Positions 52,978 to 60,489 of a stretch of DNA of 64,000 nucleotides are shown here, in pieces; within the stretch, counting starts at the first letter, position 1; the number at the start of each line of letters is the position of its first letter. Both the position numbers and the translations under genes were made by a program. This DNA is from Chitinophagaceae bacterium BSSC1. Its GTDB lineage: Bacteria > Bacteroidota > Bacteroidia > Chitinophagales > Chitinophagaceae. Under the pieces are notes generated by a model. It was not told the DNA's origin. It was given only the letters and a program-made list of their open reading frames with translations, and did no database searches. The stretch covers positions 744,001 through 808,000 of the forward strand of contig NKJC01000001.1 of assembly GCA_002256435.1 (NCBI GenBank), given 5' to 3'.

Positions 52978-53451
52978 ATGAAACATTTCATATGGATAAT
53001 TTGCATTGTCCTTTTAGGAATATCTGCCTGTAGAACAGTTAAGCCAGCAGTTCAGCCAACCGTTGAGCCAGCAGTTCAGCCAGCAGTTCAGCAACCCCTT
53101 GGACTTACTGAAACCTATTGGCGATTGGTTGAATTAAATGGTGAAGCCATAGTAAAGGAACCTTCTGCTACAAGAGAAGCCCATATTATCCTTAAAAAAG
53201 AAGGTCTTAAAGTAAACGGGAATAGTGGATGCAATAGTTTTTTTGGATCCTATACATTAAAAGGAAAACACGAAATTCATTTTGGAAAAATGGGTTCAAC
53301 AATGATGGCTTGTAAAGACATGCTCATGGAAAGAAAATTTCTATACGCTATCACTAACGCTGATCAATACAATATCAAAGATGGTCGTTTGATTCTCTCA
53401 AAAGGTACAAAAACCATCTTAGCCAAGTTTGAAAGTAAGGACCTACGTTAA
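52978..53451 (+). CDS. META-domain lipoprotein
   Basis: A 157-residue protein with a lipoprotein signal (FIWIICIVLLGISACR, lipobox ISAC) followed by a linker of tandem PAVQ-type repeats (four 12-base units, 53044-53091) and a META (HslJ-type) domain: TYWRLVELNGEAI, GNSGCNSFFGSYTL, MGSTMMACKDMLMERKFLYAI. META domains occur in heat-shock/novobiocin-resistance protein HslJ and related lipoproteins. It sits between two TonB receptors transcribed in the opposite direction. Confidence 0.88.
   Translation: MKHFIWIICIVLLGISACRTVKPAVQPTVEPAVQPAVQQPLGLTETYWRLVELNGEAIVKEPSATREAHIILKKEGLKVNGNSGCNSFFGSYTLKGKHEIHFGKMGSTMMACKDMLMERKFLYAITNADQYNIKDGRLILSKGTKTILAKFESKDLR
53044..53091 (+). repeat. Four tandem 12-bp units inside the META gene
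   Basis: CCAGCAGTTCAG, CCAACCGTTGAG, CCAGCAGTTCAG, CCAGCAGTTCAG. The units are in frame and encode PAVQ, PTVE, PAVQ, PAVQ, a linker between the lipid anchor and the META domain. Copies 1, 3 and 4 are identical, which suggests recent unit-length change. Confidence 0.85.
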
Positions 53452-53466
53452 AACAATCGCGCGGAT

Positions 53467-55377
53467 TTATAAGTTAAACTGAATCCCTGCAGATACCCAT
53501 CGCCCTGGCATAACCGAACCCAACAAGTCACTATAATTGGTATTCAACAAATTATCTGCTTGCAAATAGCACCCTAATTTTTGTTGGAGTACAAAGACTT
53601 GAAATTTTGCATTGAGCAGAAAATAATTCTCAGACAATTCTGCCCCAATGGCCGATGAACTTGCAGCTGATCTTATTTTATAAATAGTATTTCCGCTCAA
53701 CTGCCAGTGTTTTGTGCCATAGAGCAAAGAGCCATTAATGAGTAGTTTGGCGTGTGAGGAAAGATAAAAAGAAGGGGCCGCGTCAAAAGTTTTGCTGTCT
53801 AACCAAACTAGACCTGCTGTTGCCATCATTTTTTTTCCATTGGTCCATTGGTTTAGATATCTAAGGTCCGTTTCCCAACCTAATACATTTACTTTGGCAA
53901 CATTACTGGCTAGTGCATAAGTACCTGTTGAAACCAAGTTGGTTTTCCTTGGCATTTGGTCATAAGGAGTAGGCGTCCAGTCTATAACTGCTGACTGATT
54001 TCTTTGAAATAAAGTATTGGATAGACGCCAGTGTGCATTGGCTAATAAATCCATACCCAATTCATAACTCCAACTGGTTTCTGCTTTTAGATCAGGATTG
54101 CCAATACTACCGCTGCTAACCAAGGTCTTATTATAATTGTTGTAACGCTCTGTAAAATCGGCTTGTCTAATGGTTTTACCTATACTTCCGCGCCATTGAA
54201 CCATTCCAGTTTTATAGGAGAAATTGATTTGTGGCACTAATTCTGCACCAATGTTTTGGGTGTGGTCTAAACGAATGGATCCTGCTACCAAGAATTGCTC
54301 AGAAACCTGTTGATTCCATAATAAGAACAGACCTGTTTGAGTTAATTGATGCTTGCCCCTATCATTAGATTCTATCAATTTTTGCTGCACTTGCAAGCCT
54401 GTAATCAATTGGGCACTGTTAGAAAAACTATGCTGATATCTTCCTGCAAATTGCAATAGTTTAGACAGGTTTTCATTGGCTGCGGCAGCACTGTTAAAAG
54501 CATAGACATCTTTTGCTTGTTTGTATCCAGCATCTAATTGTAGTTGGTCTTTGTTTTTTTGATAAGTAAGACTCAATTGATTCCAATAACCACTTACAGT
54601 TTCCTTAGCAGTATCAGACTTGAAACTGGTATAAAAATTCTGCGCACTAAAATAGCGTTTGTCATAGGTTGTTCTAAATGCCAAACGCCAATATTGATTT
54701 AGATAATGACTAATGGAAAAAGAAGCTGTTTGGTTTTTATAAAATCCAGTGGTTCCCCTTTGTTGCTGACCATCCGCTTGGTTGAGTAAAATGCCTGCGG
54801 CGATGGCCGTATGCTGTTTTTGATAAAATACCCCAGCATTCACTCCAAGCATGCCGTACTGCCCAGCATTAGCTTGTGCTTGAACCTTTTGTTGCGAAGT
54901 ATTTTTCTTGGCAGTAAATGTTTTGGTAATCACCTGAATAACTCCACCTACTGCTTCACTTCCATAAATGCCAGAAGCGGCGCCTTTTAGAATTTCTACC
55001 CTGTCAATTTCAGATGGAGAAATGGGAATATAAGCACTAAAATGCCCGGTATTGGGATCGTTTAAGCGCAATCCGTCTAACAACACCAAGACTTGCTGAT
55101 AGGTTCCTCCTCTGATTACAATGTCTGCTTGAGAACCAGCAGGTCCTCTTTGTTGCACTTCTACTCCAGGTAAATATTTAAGTAGATCATCAATAGAATG
55201 AATGGGTAATTGACTAAAATAAGCACCACTAATACTGGTTATATTTCTGCCTGTTTTGGAAGCGGGCAATTCTTGTAGAGAGGCAGTTACAGTAACAGGA
55301 TTTAATAGGCTATCTATATTTTGAGCCTTGGCTAATGAGCATACTATTAGAGCTAGCATTAGAGTGGGAATCTTCAT
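53467..55377 (-). CDS. TonB-dependent receptor, BtuB-like plug
   Basis: A 636-residue receptor from ATG 55377 (signal peptide MKIPTLMLALIVCSLAKAQ); a longer frame starts 17 codons upstream but crosses the promoter. Plug motifs: LNPVTVTASLQELPASKTG, IDDLLKYLPGVEVQQRG, DIVIRGGTYQQVLVLLDGLRLNDPNTG and RVEILKGAASGIYGSEAVGGVIQVITK. The C-terminus ends WVSAGIQFNL. It is of the same sub-type as the riboswitch-controlled receptor but has no riboswitch; a cobamide, siderophore or other metal chelate could be the substrate. The gene is 15 bases from the convergent META gene. Confidence 0.88.
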   Translation of the reverse strand: MKIPTLMLALIVCSLAKAQNIDSLLNPVTVTASLQELPASKTGRNITSISGAYFSQLPIHSIDDLLKYLPGVEVQQRGPAGSQADIVIRGGTYQQVLVLLDGLRLNDPNTGHFSAYIPISPSEIDRVEILKGAASGIYGSEAVGGVIQVITKTFTAKKNTSQQKVQAQANAGQYGMLGVNAGVFYQKQHTAIAAGILLNQADGQQQRGTTGFYKNQTASFSISHYLNQYWRLAFRTTYDKRYFSAQNFYTSFKSDTAKETVSGYWNQLSLTYQKNKDQLQLDAGYKQAKDVYAFNSAAAANENLSKLLQFAGRYQHSFSNSAQLITGLQVQQKLIESNDRGKHQLTQTGLFLLWNQQVSEQFLVAGSIRLDHTQNIGAELVPQINFSYKTGMVQWRGSIGKTIRQADFTERYNNYNKTLVSSGSIGNPDLKAETSWSYELGMDLLANAHWRLSNTLFQRNQSAVIDWTPTPYDQMPRKTNLVSTGTYALASNVAKVNVLGWETDLRYLNQWTNGKKMMATAGLVWLDSKTFDAAPSFYLSSHAKLLINGSLLYGTKHWQLSGNTIYKIRSAASSSAIGAELSENYFLLNAKFQVFVLQQKLGCYLQADNLLNTNYSDLLGSVMPGRWVSAGIQFNL

Positions 55378-55400
55378 ACTAATTGGATTGTTTAGGGACG

Positions 55401-55408
55401 CAAATATA
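55401..55408 (-). promoter_or_regulatory. -7 box TATATTTG (minus strand) for the TonB receptor
   Basis: CAAATATA on the plus strand gives TATATTTG on the minus strand, an exact consensus match 23 bases before ATG 55377. This argues for the start at 55377 rather than 55428. Confidence 0.55.
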
Positions 55409-55451
55409 GGTTTCGTTATTTTGTGCATCTTTACCGCCTAAAAAAAGTTTC

Positions 55452-56222
55452 ATGAGAATCATTTCTTATAATGTAAATGGTGTTAGGGCTGCCATTAATA
55501 AAGGTTTTACGGACTGGTTGGCCACAGACCCTGCCGATATAGTTTGTTTACAAGAAACCAAAGCCCATAAAGACAATGTGGACTACAAAAAGATTGAGGC
55601 CCTTGGGTATGAAACTTATTGGTTTTCGGCACAAAAAAAAGGATACAGTGGGGTAGCAATTTTTACCAAGATTAAACCAACAGCAGTTTTTTATGGTAAC
55701 CAAATTGACCATAGCGATTTTGAAGGACGCGTGATCCGTGCCGATTTTGGAGACATCACCCTCATCAATGCCTATTTCCCTTCTGGCACTAGTGGCGAAG
55801 AAAGACAAGGCTATAAATACAAATGGTTGGATGAGTTTTTTGTGTACTTACAAGACTTAAGAAAAACAAGACCCAATATTGTCTTGTTGGGAGATTATAA
55901 TATTGCCCATCAAGCCATTGATATACATGACCCCAAAGGGAATAAAAATAGCTCGGGATTTTTACCAGAGGAAAGGGCTTGGATGGATCTATTTTTATCA
56001 AATGACTGGGTAGATAGTTTTAGGCATTTGCATCCTGACACAGTTGGTGCTTATAGTTGGTGGAGCCAACGCTTTCCCAGTGTTCGCTTACAGAACAAGG
56101 GTTGGCGCATAGACTATATTTGTGTGACCAAACCACTTGCCGCAAAGATTGTTGAAGCAGCTATTTATCCAGACGTAAAACACAGTGACCACTGCCCCAT
56201 TTATCTATCCTTAAAAAAATAA
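55452..56222 (+). CDS. xth: Exodeoxyribonuclease III (AP endonuclease)
   Basis: A 256-residue ExoIII-type nuclease: MRIISYNVNGVRAAINKGF, DIVCLQETKAH (catalytic E), GYSGVAIFTK, LINAYFPSG, LLGDYNIAHQAIDIHDP, and the C-terminal WRIDYICVTKPL and HSDHCPIYLSL with catalytic D and H. It cleaves at abasic sites and has 3'-exonuclease activity. ATG 55452 lies close to the start of the divergent receptor gene. The DUF4286 gene follows 4 bases after the stop and is likely co-transcribed. Confidence 0.95.
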   Translation: MRIISYNVNGVRAAINKGFTDWLATDPADIVCLQETKAHKDNVDYKKIEALGYETYWFSAQKKGYSGVAIFTKIKPTAVFYGNQIDHSDFEGRVIRADFGDITLINAYFPSGTSGEERQGYKYKWLDEFFVYLQDLRKTRPNIVLLGDYNIAHQAIDIHDPKGNKNSSGFLPEERAWMDLFLSNDWVDSFRHLHPDTVGAYSWWSQRFPSVRLQNKGWRIDYICVTKPLAAKIVEAAIYPDVKHSDHCPIYLSLKK

Positions 56223-56226
56223 GACC

Positions 56227-56532
56227 ATGTATATCTATAATATTACCACCAAAGTGCATTCCAGTATCCATGAAGCATGGGTAGAATGGATGAAAATGCA
56301 TCATATTCCGCAAATCATGGCTACTGGATGCTTCACCGAAAGCCAGTTTGTGCGCTTATTGGAACTAGACGATAGTGAAGGGCCTACTTTTGCCACTCAG
56401 TTCAAAGCTGACTCTAAAGCAGACTATAACCGATATATTGAAATTCACGCCCCTGCTTTACGTAAGGATTCTTTGTCAAAATGGGGAGATAAAATCATTG
56501 GATTTAGGTCTTTAATGGAACTTGTGCATTGA
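56227..56532 (+). CDS. DUF4286 family protein
   Basis: A 101-residue protein matching DUF4286: MYIYNITTKVHSSIHEAWVEWMKMHHIPQIMATGCFTES, a short ferredoxin-like fold of the same kind as NIPSNAP or monooxygenase-like proteins. It is common in Bacteroidota, often near DNA-repair genes, and its function is unknown. It starts 4 bases after xth. Confidence 0.87.
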   Translation: MYIYNITTKVHSSIHEAWVEWMKMHHIPQIMATGCFTESQFVRLLELDDSEGPTFATQFKADSKADYNRYIEIHAPALRKDSLSKWGDKIIGFRSLMELVH

Positions 56533-56607
56533 GTGTGGAAACTTTTGTTTTTCCCGTTTGGCAATCACAAATCTTTCCTATATTCCCTTGAAAGCCTTAT
56601 GAGACAA

Positions 56608-56716
56608 GGATTTCAGCGAGATTATCCTGAAACCCTTTACCAGCAATGGTTTCAGCGTTTACAAGCATACAAATTGCAGTCCTTTTTCTTGGTATAAAAA
56701 TGGCTGAAACCCTTTA
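56608..56716. repeat. Short dispersed repeats upstream of HU
   Basis: CTGAAACCCTTTA occurs twice in direct orientation (56627-56639 and 56704-56716), and TTTCAGCG twice (56611-56618 and 56650-56657), the latter overlapping the reverse complement of the former's first bases (CTGAAA). The 286-base gap 56533-56818 otherwise holds only the HU promoter. The arrangement could be binding sites for a regulator or part of a leader structure; no known riboswitch fits. Confidence 0.55.
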
Positions 56717-56756
56717 AAGCAAAGGATTATACCGAAAAAAGGTGCAGAAAAAAAAT

Positions 56757-56786
56757 TTTGCTAGAACTGAAAAGCAAATAAATTTG
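56757..56786 (+). promoter_or_regulatory. Promoter of the HU gene (TTTG-N18-TAAATTTG)
   Basis: TTTG at 56757-56760 and TAAATTTG at 56779-56786 are both exact matches to the Bacteroidota -33 and -7 elements with an 18-base spacer, close to the preferred distance. Transcription would start near 56793, giving a leader of about 26 bases before ATG 56819. The best promoter match in the window, as expected for an abundant protein. Confidence 0.75.
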
Positions 56787-56818
56787 TCCTGTTTCAAAAA
56801 CAACTTAAAATAACATCT

Positions 56819-57088
56819 ATGAACAAAGCAGAATTGATTGCCCAGATTGCTGAAGACGCAAGCATCACCAAGACCCAAGCGAATGCCGCTTTGGATTCTT
56901 TTGTTGACACCGTAACAAAAACTTTGAAGAAAGGCGATAAAGTTACATTAGTTGGTTTCGGTACATTTTCAGTTTCTAAGCGTGCAGCTAGAACTGGCCG
57001 TAACCCTCAAACTGGTGCTACCATCAAAATCAAAGCTAAGAAAGTTGCCCGCTTCAAAGCTGGTAAAGAATTGGCTGCAAAAGTATAA
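56819..57088 (+). CDS. hup: HU-family DNA-binding protein
   Basis: An 89-residue histone-like protein: [53 protein letters not shown] (the DNA-binding arm with the RNPxTG turn) and a C-terminal [21 protein letters not shown]. Of normal length, with no extra domain. It bends and compacts DNA. It has its own strong promoter and a terminator 20 bases after the stop. Confidence 0.96.
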   Translation: MNKAELIAQIAEDASITKTQANAALDSFVDTVTKTLKKGDKVTLVGFGTFSVSKRAARTGRNPQTGATIKIKAKKVARFKAGKELAAKV

Positions 57089-57106
57089 TTTGCATCAAGC
57101 TTACAG

Positions 57107-57134
57107 AAAACCCTCGCTATATGCGGGGGTTTTT
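57107..57134 (+). terminator. Terminator of the HU gene
   Basis: AAACCCTCGC (57108-57117) pairs with GCGGGGGTTT (57123-57132) with one G-T pair, loop TATAT, followed by T bases to 57134. The thx promoter starts 2 bases later. Confidence 0.85.
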
Positions 57135-57135
57135 C

Positions 57136-57143
57136 TATTTTTG
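57136..57143 (+). promoter_or_regulatory. -7 box TATTTTTG before thx
   Basis: Exact TAnnTTTG match directly after the HU terminator, 35 bases before ATG 57179. No TTTG is present at -33 because that position is occupied by the terminator stem. Confidence 0.55.
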
Positions 57144-57178
57144 CACCTCACCTAATGTTTCACTCAAAAAACACCATC

Positions 57179-57292
57179 ATGGGAAGAGGCGATAAAAAAA
57201 CCGCAAAAGGCAAGCGTTTCAAGGGTTCTTTTGGTAAAAGCAGACCCGCTACCGCTACCAAATCAAAGAAACCAACTGTAAAGCAGTCTTAA
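57179..57292 (+). CDS. thx: 30S ribosomal protein THX
   Basis: A 37-codon gene. The product MGRGDKKTAKGKRFKGSFGK and onward (SRPATATKSKKPT...) is the Thx family, a small very basic protein that sits in the head of the 30S subunit (first described in Thermus). The conserved core is GRGDKKTxKGKxFKGSxGKSRP. It is transcribed from its own -7 box right after HU and is closed by a terminator shared with the convergent gene at 57347. Confidence 0.88.
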   Translation: MGRGDKKTAKGKRFKGSFGKSRPATATKSKKPTVKQS

Positions 57293-57317
57293 TAAAGGGA
57301 CGATAAATCAGTACAGG

Positions 57318-57355
57318 AAGCAGTTTTGTTGTAAGGCAAAGCTGCTTTATTTTTT
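57318..57355 (+). terminator. Terminator of thx, overlapping the convergent gene end
   Basis: AAGCAGTTTTG (57318-57328) pairs with CAAAGCTGCTT (57337-57347) with one G-T pair, loop TTGTAAGG, followed by TATTTTTT. The last bases are the stop codon region of the leftward aminotransferase gene. Confidence 0.75.
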
Positions 57356-58642
57356 CTTTTCGGCTAGTTCCGTAATGGCTTTGACCAATTTATCTAGGTC
57401 TTGGATTCTGGTATAAACATGCGGCGTAATACGTACGCAGCTAATATTCTCCCATACAATTCCCACGGTGTGAATCTTATAAGTATTGAACAAAGCGCTA
57501 TCTAACTCACTAGGTGTCATACCGTCAATGCTTACTCCACAAATAGCACAGGAATATTCAGGCTTAAAAGAAGTATGAATTTTTACCTTGGGCACTTCAG
57601 CTACTTTTTTAGCCCAATAATTTTTCAAATACCTAATTCTGTCTTCTTTTCGTTTTCCCCCAATAGCCATTTGAAAATTCACGGCTTCTCCAATTCCCTG
57701 TTCAATGGGAAAGCTGCGCGTGCCAAGGGTTTCAAACTTTCTGATATCTGTTCCTTTGGGATCACCATTGCAAAGCAGTGGCCAAATTTTTCCAATCTTT
57801 TCTTTTCTAATCCAGAGCATGCCACTACCAATTGGTGCACTTAAAAATTTGTGCAAGCTGGTTCCAAAATAGTCGCAATTCAAATCTGGGATTTTATAGT
57901 CTAACAAACCAAAACTATGAGCACCGTCTACAATCACTTCAATGCCATGAGACTTGGCCATGTCCGCAATTTTTCTGGCTGGCAAAATTTGACCAATCCA
58001 GTTAATGATATGGGTAATATGGATGATTTTGGTCTTGGGTGTAATGGCGTTTTCAAAAGCCTTTACTATTTCAGCATCATTTTCTATAGGAAACTGAAAA
58101 TTCAATTGTTTGTATACTATGCCCTCCCGCATTTCTCGCTGCTTCCAAGCTTGGATCATATTGGGATAGTCCTGCTTGGTACCTATGACTTCATCACCCG
58201 CTTTCAGGTCTAGCCCAAAGATCACGGTGTTTAAAGCTTCTGTGGCATTTCTGTTGATGGCAATTTCTTCTGTACTGCAACCAGCCATCTCAGCCAATTT
58301 ATAGCGAAGGGGCTCTCTACCCTGGTCTAAGATTCGCCACATATAATAAGAAGGACCTTGGTTGGTGAGTTGGTTATAGCGCTCAACGGCTTCTTGTACT
58401 ACGCGGGGCGATGGGCTGACCCCACCATTATTCAGGTTGACAAAATTGGAATTCACCGTGTAAGCCTGTTGAATCACAGACCAATAATCTTCATCCGCTG
58501 CAATGGCATCAGCACTTAAATGTTGCACGGAGGCTTGGGCCGATTCAAAATTGGCAGCGTGCAATTGGTTGAATAAGCTATTGGCAGAAAATGCGCCAGC
58601 AAGTACACCCATTTTTTGTAGAAAGGCCCTTCTTTGATTCAC
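57347..58642 (-). CDS. Exported class V aminotransferase-fold PLP enzyme
   Basis: A 431-residue protein with a twin-arginine-like N-terminus (NQRRAFLQKMGVLAGAFSANS) and then a class V aminotransferase/isopenicillin-N-epimerase-like domain: VNLNNGGVSPSPRVVQEAVERYN, EIAINRNATEALNTVIFGL, ITHIINWIGQILPARKIA, VIVDGAHSFGLLDY, and DYFGTSLHKFLSAPIGSGMLWI with the PLP lysine near residue 265. The Tat signal fits export of a folded, cofactor-loaded enzyme. Relatives include isopenicillin N epimerase and cysteine desulfurase-like proteins; the substrate is unknown. Confidence 0.87.
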   Translation of the reverse strand: MNQRRAFLQKMGVLAGAFSANSLFNQLHAANFESAQASVQHLSADAIAADEDYWSVIQQAYTVNSNFVNLNNGGVSPSPRVVQEAVERYNQLTNQGPSYYMWRILDQGREPLRYKLAEMAGCSTEEIAINRNATEALNTVIFGLDLKAGDEVIGTKQDYPNMIQAWKQREMREGIVYKQLNFQFPIENDAEIVKAFENAITPKTKIIHITHIINWIGQILPARKIADMAKSHGIEVIVDGAHSFGLLDYKIPDLNCDYFGTSLHKFLSAPIGSGMLWIRKEKIGKIWPLLCNGDPKGTDIRKFETLGTRSFPIEQGIGEAVNFQMAIGGKRKEDRIRYLKNYWAKKVAEVPKVKIHTSFKPEYSCAICGVSIDGMTPSELDSALFNTYKIHTVGIVWENISCVRITPHVYTRIQDLDKLVKAITELAEKKK

Positions 58643-58729
58643 GGTGATAGGTTTGAATCAGGAAGTTACTGAAATAGACTAATTGTTCCAATTGGAAATT
58701 CATTGACAGATGACCCTTAAGATAGGCTT

Positions 58730-59425
58730 CTATCCTTTTTGCATGATAAGCATTTGGTGTCTATCATCTTGCACAGGCGCTTTTTGTACGCTAAACCCAA
58801 TACTTGTTGCCCAATCAATCAAATCCAGATCTATAGCAGGAAAATCGTATTCGTGAATATGGTTGGCAATCATGTCTTGTTCCCTAATCTCTAGTCCTGG
58901 CCAGTTTTGCCTGATTCCTCCAATATAATCATCCATATAAGCATCCCTAGACTGATCCTTTTTGCGCATGACATCTACCATTAGAAAAAGACCATTGCTG
59001 TTTAAATGATTATACACTTCTAGCATAATTTCCTGCTTGCCTAGATCAGACAGATGGTGAATGGCATAACTACTATAAATCAGATCCCAAGTATTGGTAG
59101 CGTCTTGAATTAGGTTTTCCATTCTACCCAGACTTAGTTTTTTTTGAGCGGGCAAGTACTGCAAAAAATGTTCTGCCTGCGCTAGTGCAGCTTCAGACAA
59201 ATCATATCCCGTATATGTATCAATGCCAATGCTGGCAAGGTCTTTGGCAATCAATTGCGCATCTCCACAACCTAGGTCCAATACGGATTTGATAGGAATG
59301 GAAGCAGTTGACAAAGCTTCTCTGGTATAGTGTGAGAATTCTTTGTGCAACATATAATTGTTGGCAATAATCTTCTGGTAGACATTCCAATTATCTGAGA
59401 AAAGAATAGCGGGAAGTGGATTCAT
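58730..59425 (-). CDS. Class I SAM-dependent methyltransferase
   Basis: A 231-residue methyltransferase with motif I VLDLGCGDAQLIAKDL, GYDLSEAALAQAEHFL, and motif IV-like WDLIYSSYAIHHL, followed by MLEVYNHLNSNGLFLMVDVMRKKDQSRDAYMDDY. The IHHLSD segment and C-terminal small-molecule pocket suggest a small-molecule rather than nucleic-acid substrate. It starts one base after the FkbM-type gene stop, so the two are likely co-transcribed. Confidence 0.9.
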   Translation of the reverse strand: MNPLPAILFSDNWNVYQKIIANNYMLHKEFSHYTREALSTASIPIKSVLDLGCGDAQLIAKDLASIGIDTYTGYDLSEAALAQAEHFLQYLPAQKKLSLGRMENLIQDATNTWDLIYSSYAIHHLSDLGKQEIMLEVYNHLNSNGLFLMVDVMRKKDQSRDAYMDDYIGGIRQNWPGLEIREQDMIANHIHEYDFPAIDLDLIDWATSIGFSVQKAPVQDDRHQMLIMQKG

Positions 59426-59426
59426 G

Positions 59427-60164
59427 TTACAATTGCCTGTTGATAAAAATCAGGTTTTCGTGTTGCATATTGAAGGAGAAATCATACTTGCCAATGGCAT
59501 TGAACAAGGCTTTGGAAGCACCTGCTCGCATATGGTCATGCAACTCAATAATAATGGCTTTTGTACGTGGCAACCAGTATTCGTAACCTGCTTCAAAAAC
59601 TTCTTTTTCGGACCCTTCAATATCTAGTTTGAGAATATCAATGGTGTCCCAGCCCTCTGAACGCATAATGGTTTCAATACTTACGGCAGCCAATGCATCT
59701 GGCGCATCCGCAGTAGTTTCTTCTACCATAAATGCATTGTCATTCTCAGATTTATTAATGATATGTAAATGCACGTCTTTGTTCCAAATGCCTTTGTTCA
59801 AACCTTTAACTTTTGAAAAGGCAGCAATGTTTTTTTGTAGCACTTCAAAATTGCCATCACTAGGCTCTACTGCAACAATACTTGCCTTTGGATATTTGTG
59901 CGCAAAATAAGCAGCAGCTAGTCCAATATTTGCTCCACCATCAATAATGGTTTTGGGTTCAAAGGGAAAAGACAACCTATATTGGTCATCTACAAATACT
60001 TGGTTAAAAGTATATCGGTCTGAAAAATTCTTGCGCAAAAAAAAGCTGGCCCCGTACTTGGAAGAATAAAAACTACCGTGTGGAACTGCTTTGAACTGTA
60101 AGTAAAATTTAATGCCATCGCCTAAGCCAAATGCCTTGATCAATGGTTTGAATCTGGAAGCCAT
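59427..60164 (-). CDS. FkbM-family methyltransferase
   Basis: A 245-residue protein with FkbM signatures: KTIIDGGANIGLAAAYFAHKYP, VAVEPSDGNFEVLQKNIAAF, and WDTIDILKLDIEGSEKEVFEAG, then HDHMRAGASKALFNAIGKYDF. FkbM-type enzymes methylate hydroxyls on sugars, antibiotics or lipids. With the glycosyltransferases nearby it may modify a surface glycan. First gene of a two-gene leftward unit. Confidence 0.9.
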   Translation of the reverse strand: MASRFKPLIKAFGLGDGIKFYLQFKAVPHGSFYSSKYGASFFLRKNFSDRYTFNQVFVDDQYRLSFPFEPKTIIDGGANIGLAAAYFAHKYPKASIVAVEPSDGNFEVLQKNIAAFSKVKGLNKGIWNKDVHLHIINKSENDNAFMVEETTADAPDALAAVSIETIMRSEGWDTIDILKLDIEGSEKEVFEAGYEYWLPRTKAIIIELHDHMRAGASKALFNAIGKYDFSFNMQHENLIFINRQL

Positions 60165-60233
60165 AGTCCTGCTTTGATTGGTGGCAAATTAACCACTAAT
60201 ACCCGGAATGAAAAAATATGCTGTTTTACCCTA

Positions 60234-60241
60234 TATCTTTG
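60234..60241 (+). promoter_or_regulatory. -7 box TATCTTTG before the small CxxC protein gene
   Basis: Exact TAnnTTTG match 18 bases before ATG 60260. It excludes the alternative start at 60218, which lies upstream of the box. Confidence 0.55.
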
Positions 60242-60259
60242 CAGGGTAATTCTTCCAAA

Positions 60260-60487
60260 ATGCTACGCAAAATCAGTCTTCTATTGAGTTTTTTCTTACT
60301 ATGTCTGCTCTTGAGCAATTCAAGCATGGCTCAATGTAGTATTTGCACCAAAACGGCTTCTCAGTTAGGAGAAGGCCCTGCCAAAGCGCTGAATTCAGCC
60401 ATTGTCTATTTGGCGTTTACTCCCTTTGCCATCATGGGTTATATTGGATGGCGTTGGTGGAAGAATGAAAAAGAATTAAACGGATAG
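60260..60487 (+). CDS. Small exported membrane protein with CxxC motif, unknown
   Basis: A 75-residue protein from ATG 60260: signal peptide (RKISLLLSFFLLCLLLSNSSMAQ), then immediately CSICTKTASQLGEGPAKALN, a membrane helix (SAIVYLAFTPFAIMGYIGW) and a basic WRWWKNEKELNG tail. The mature protein would display a CxxC pair at the periplasmic face. I do not know a named family; the CSICTKTASQ-GPA sequence looks conserved. Possible roles are redox or metal binding. It converges on the GT2 gene with a 2-base gap between stops. Confidence 0.72.
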   Translation: MLRKISLLLSFFLLCLLLSNSSMAQCSICTKTASQLGEGPAKALNSAIVYLAFTPFAIMGYIGWRWWKNEKELNG

Positions 60488-60489
60488 TT

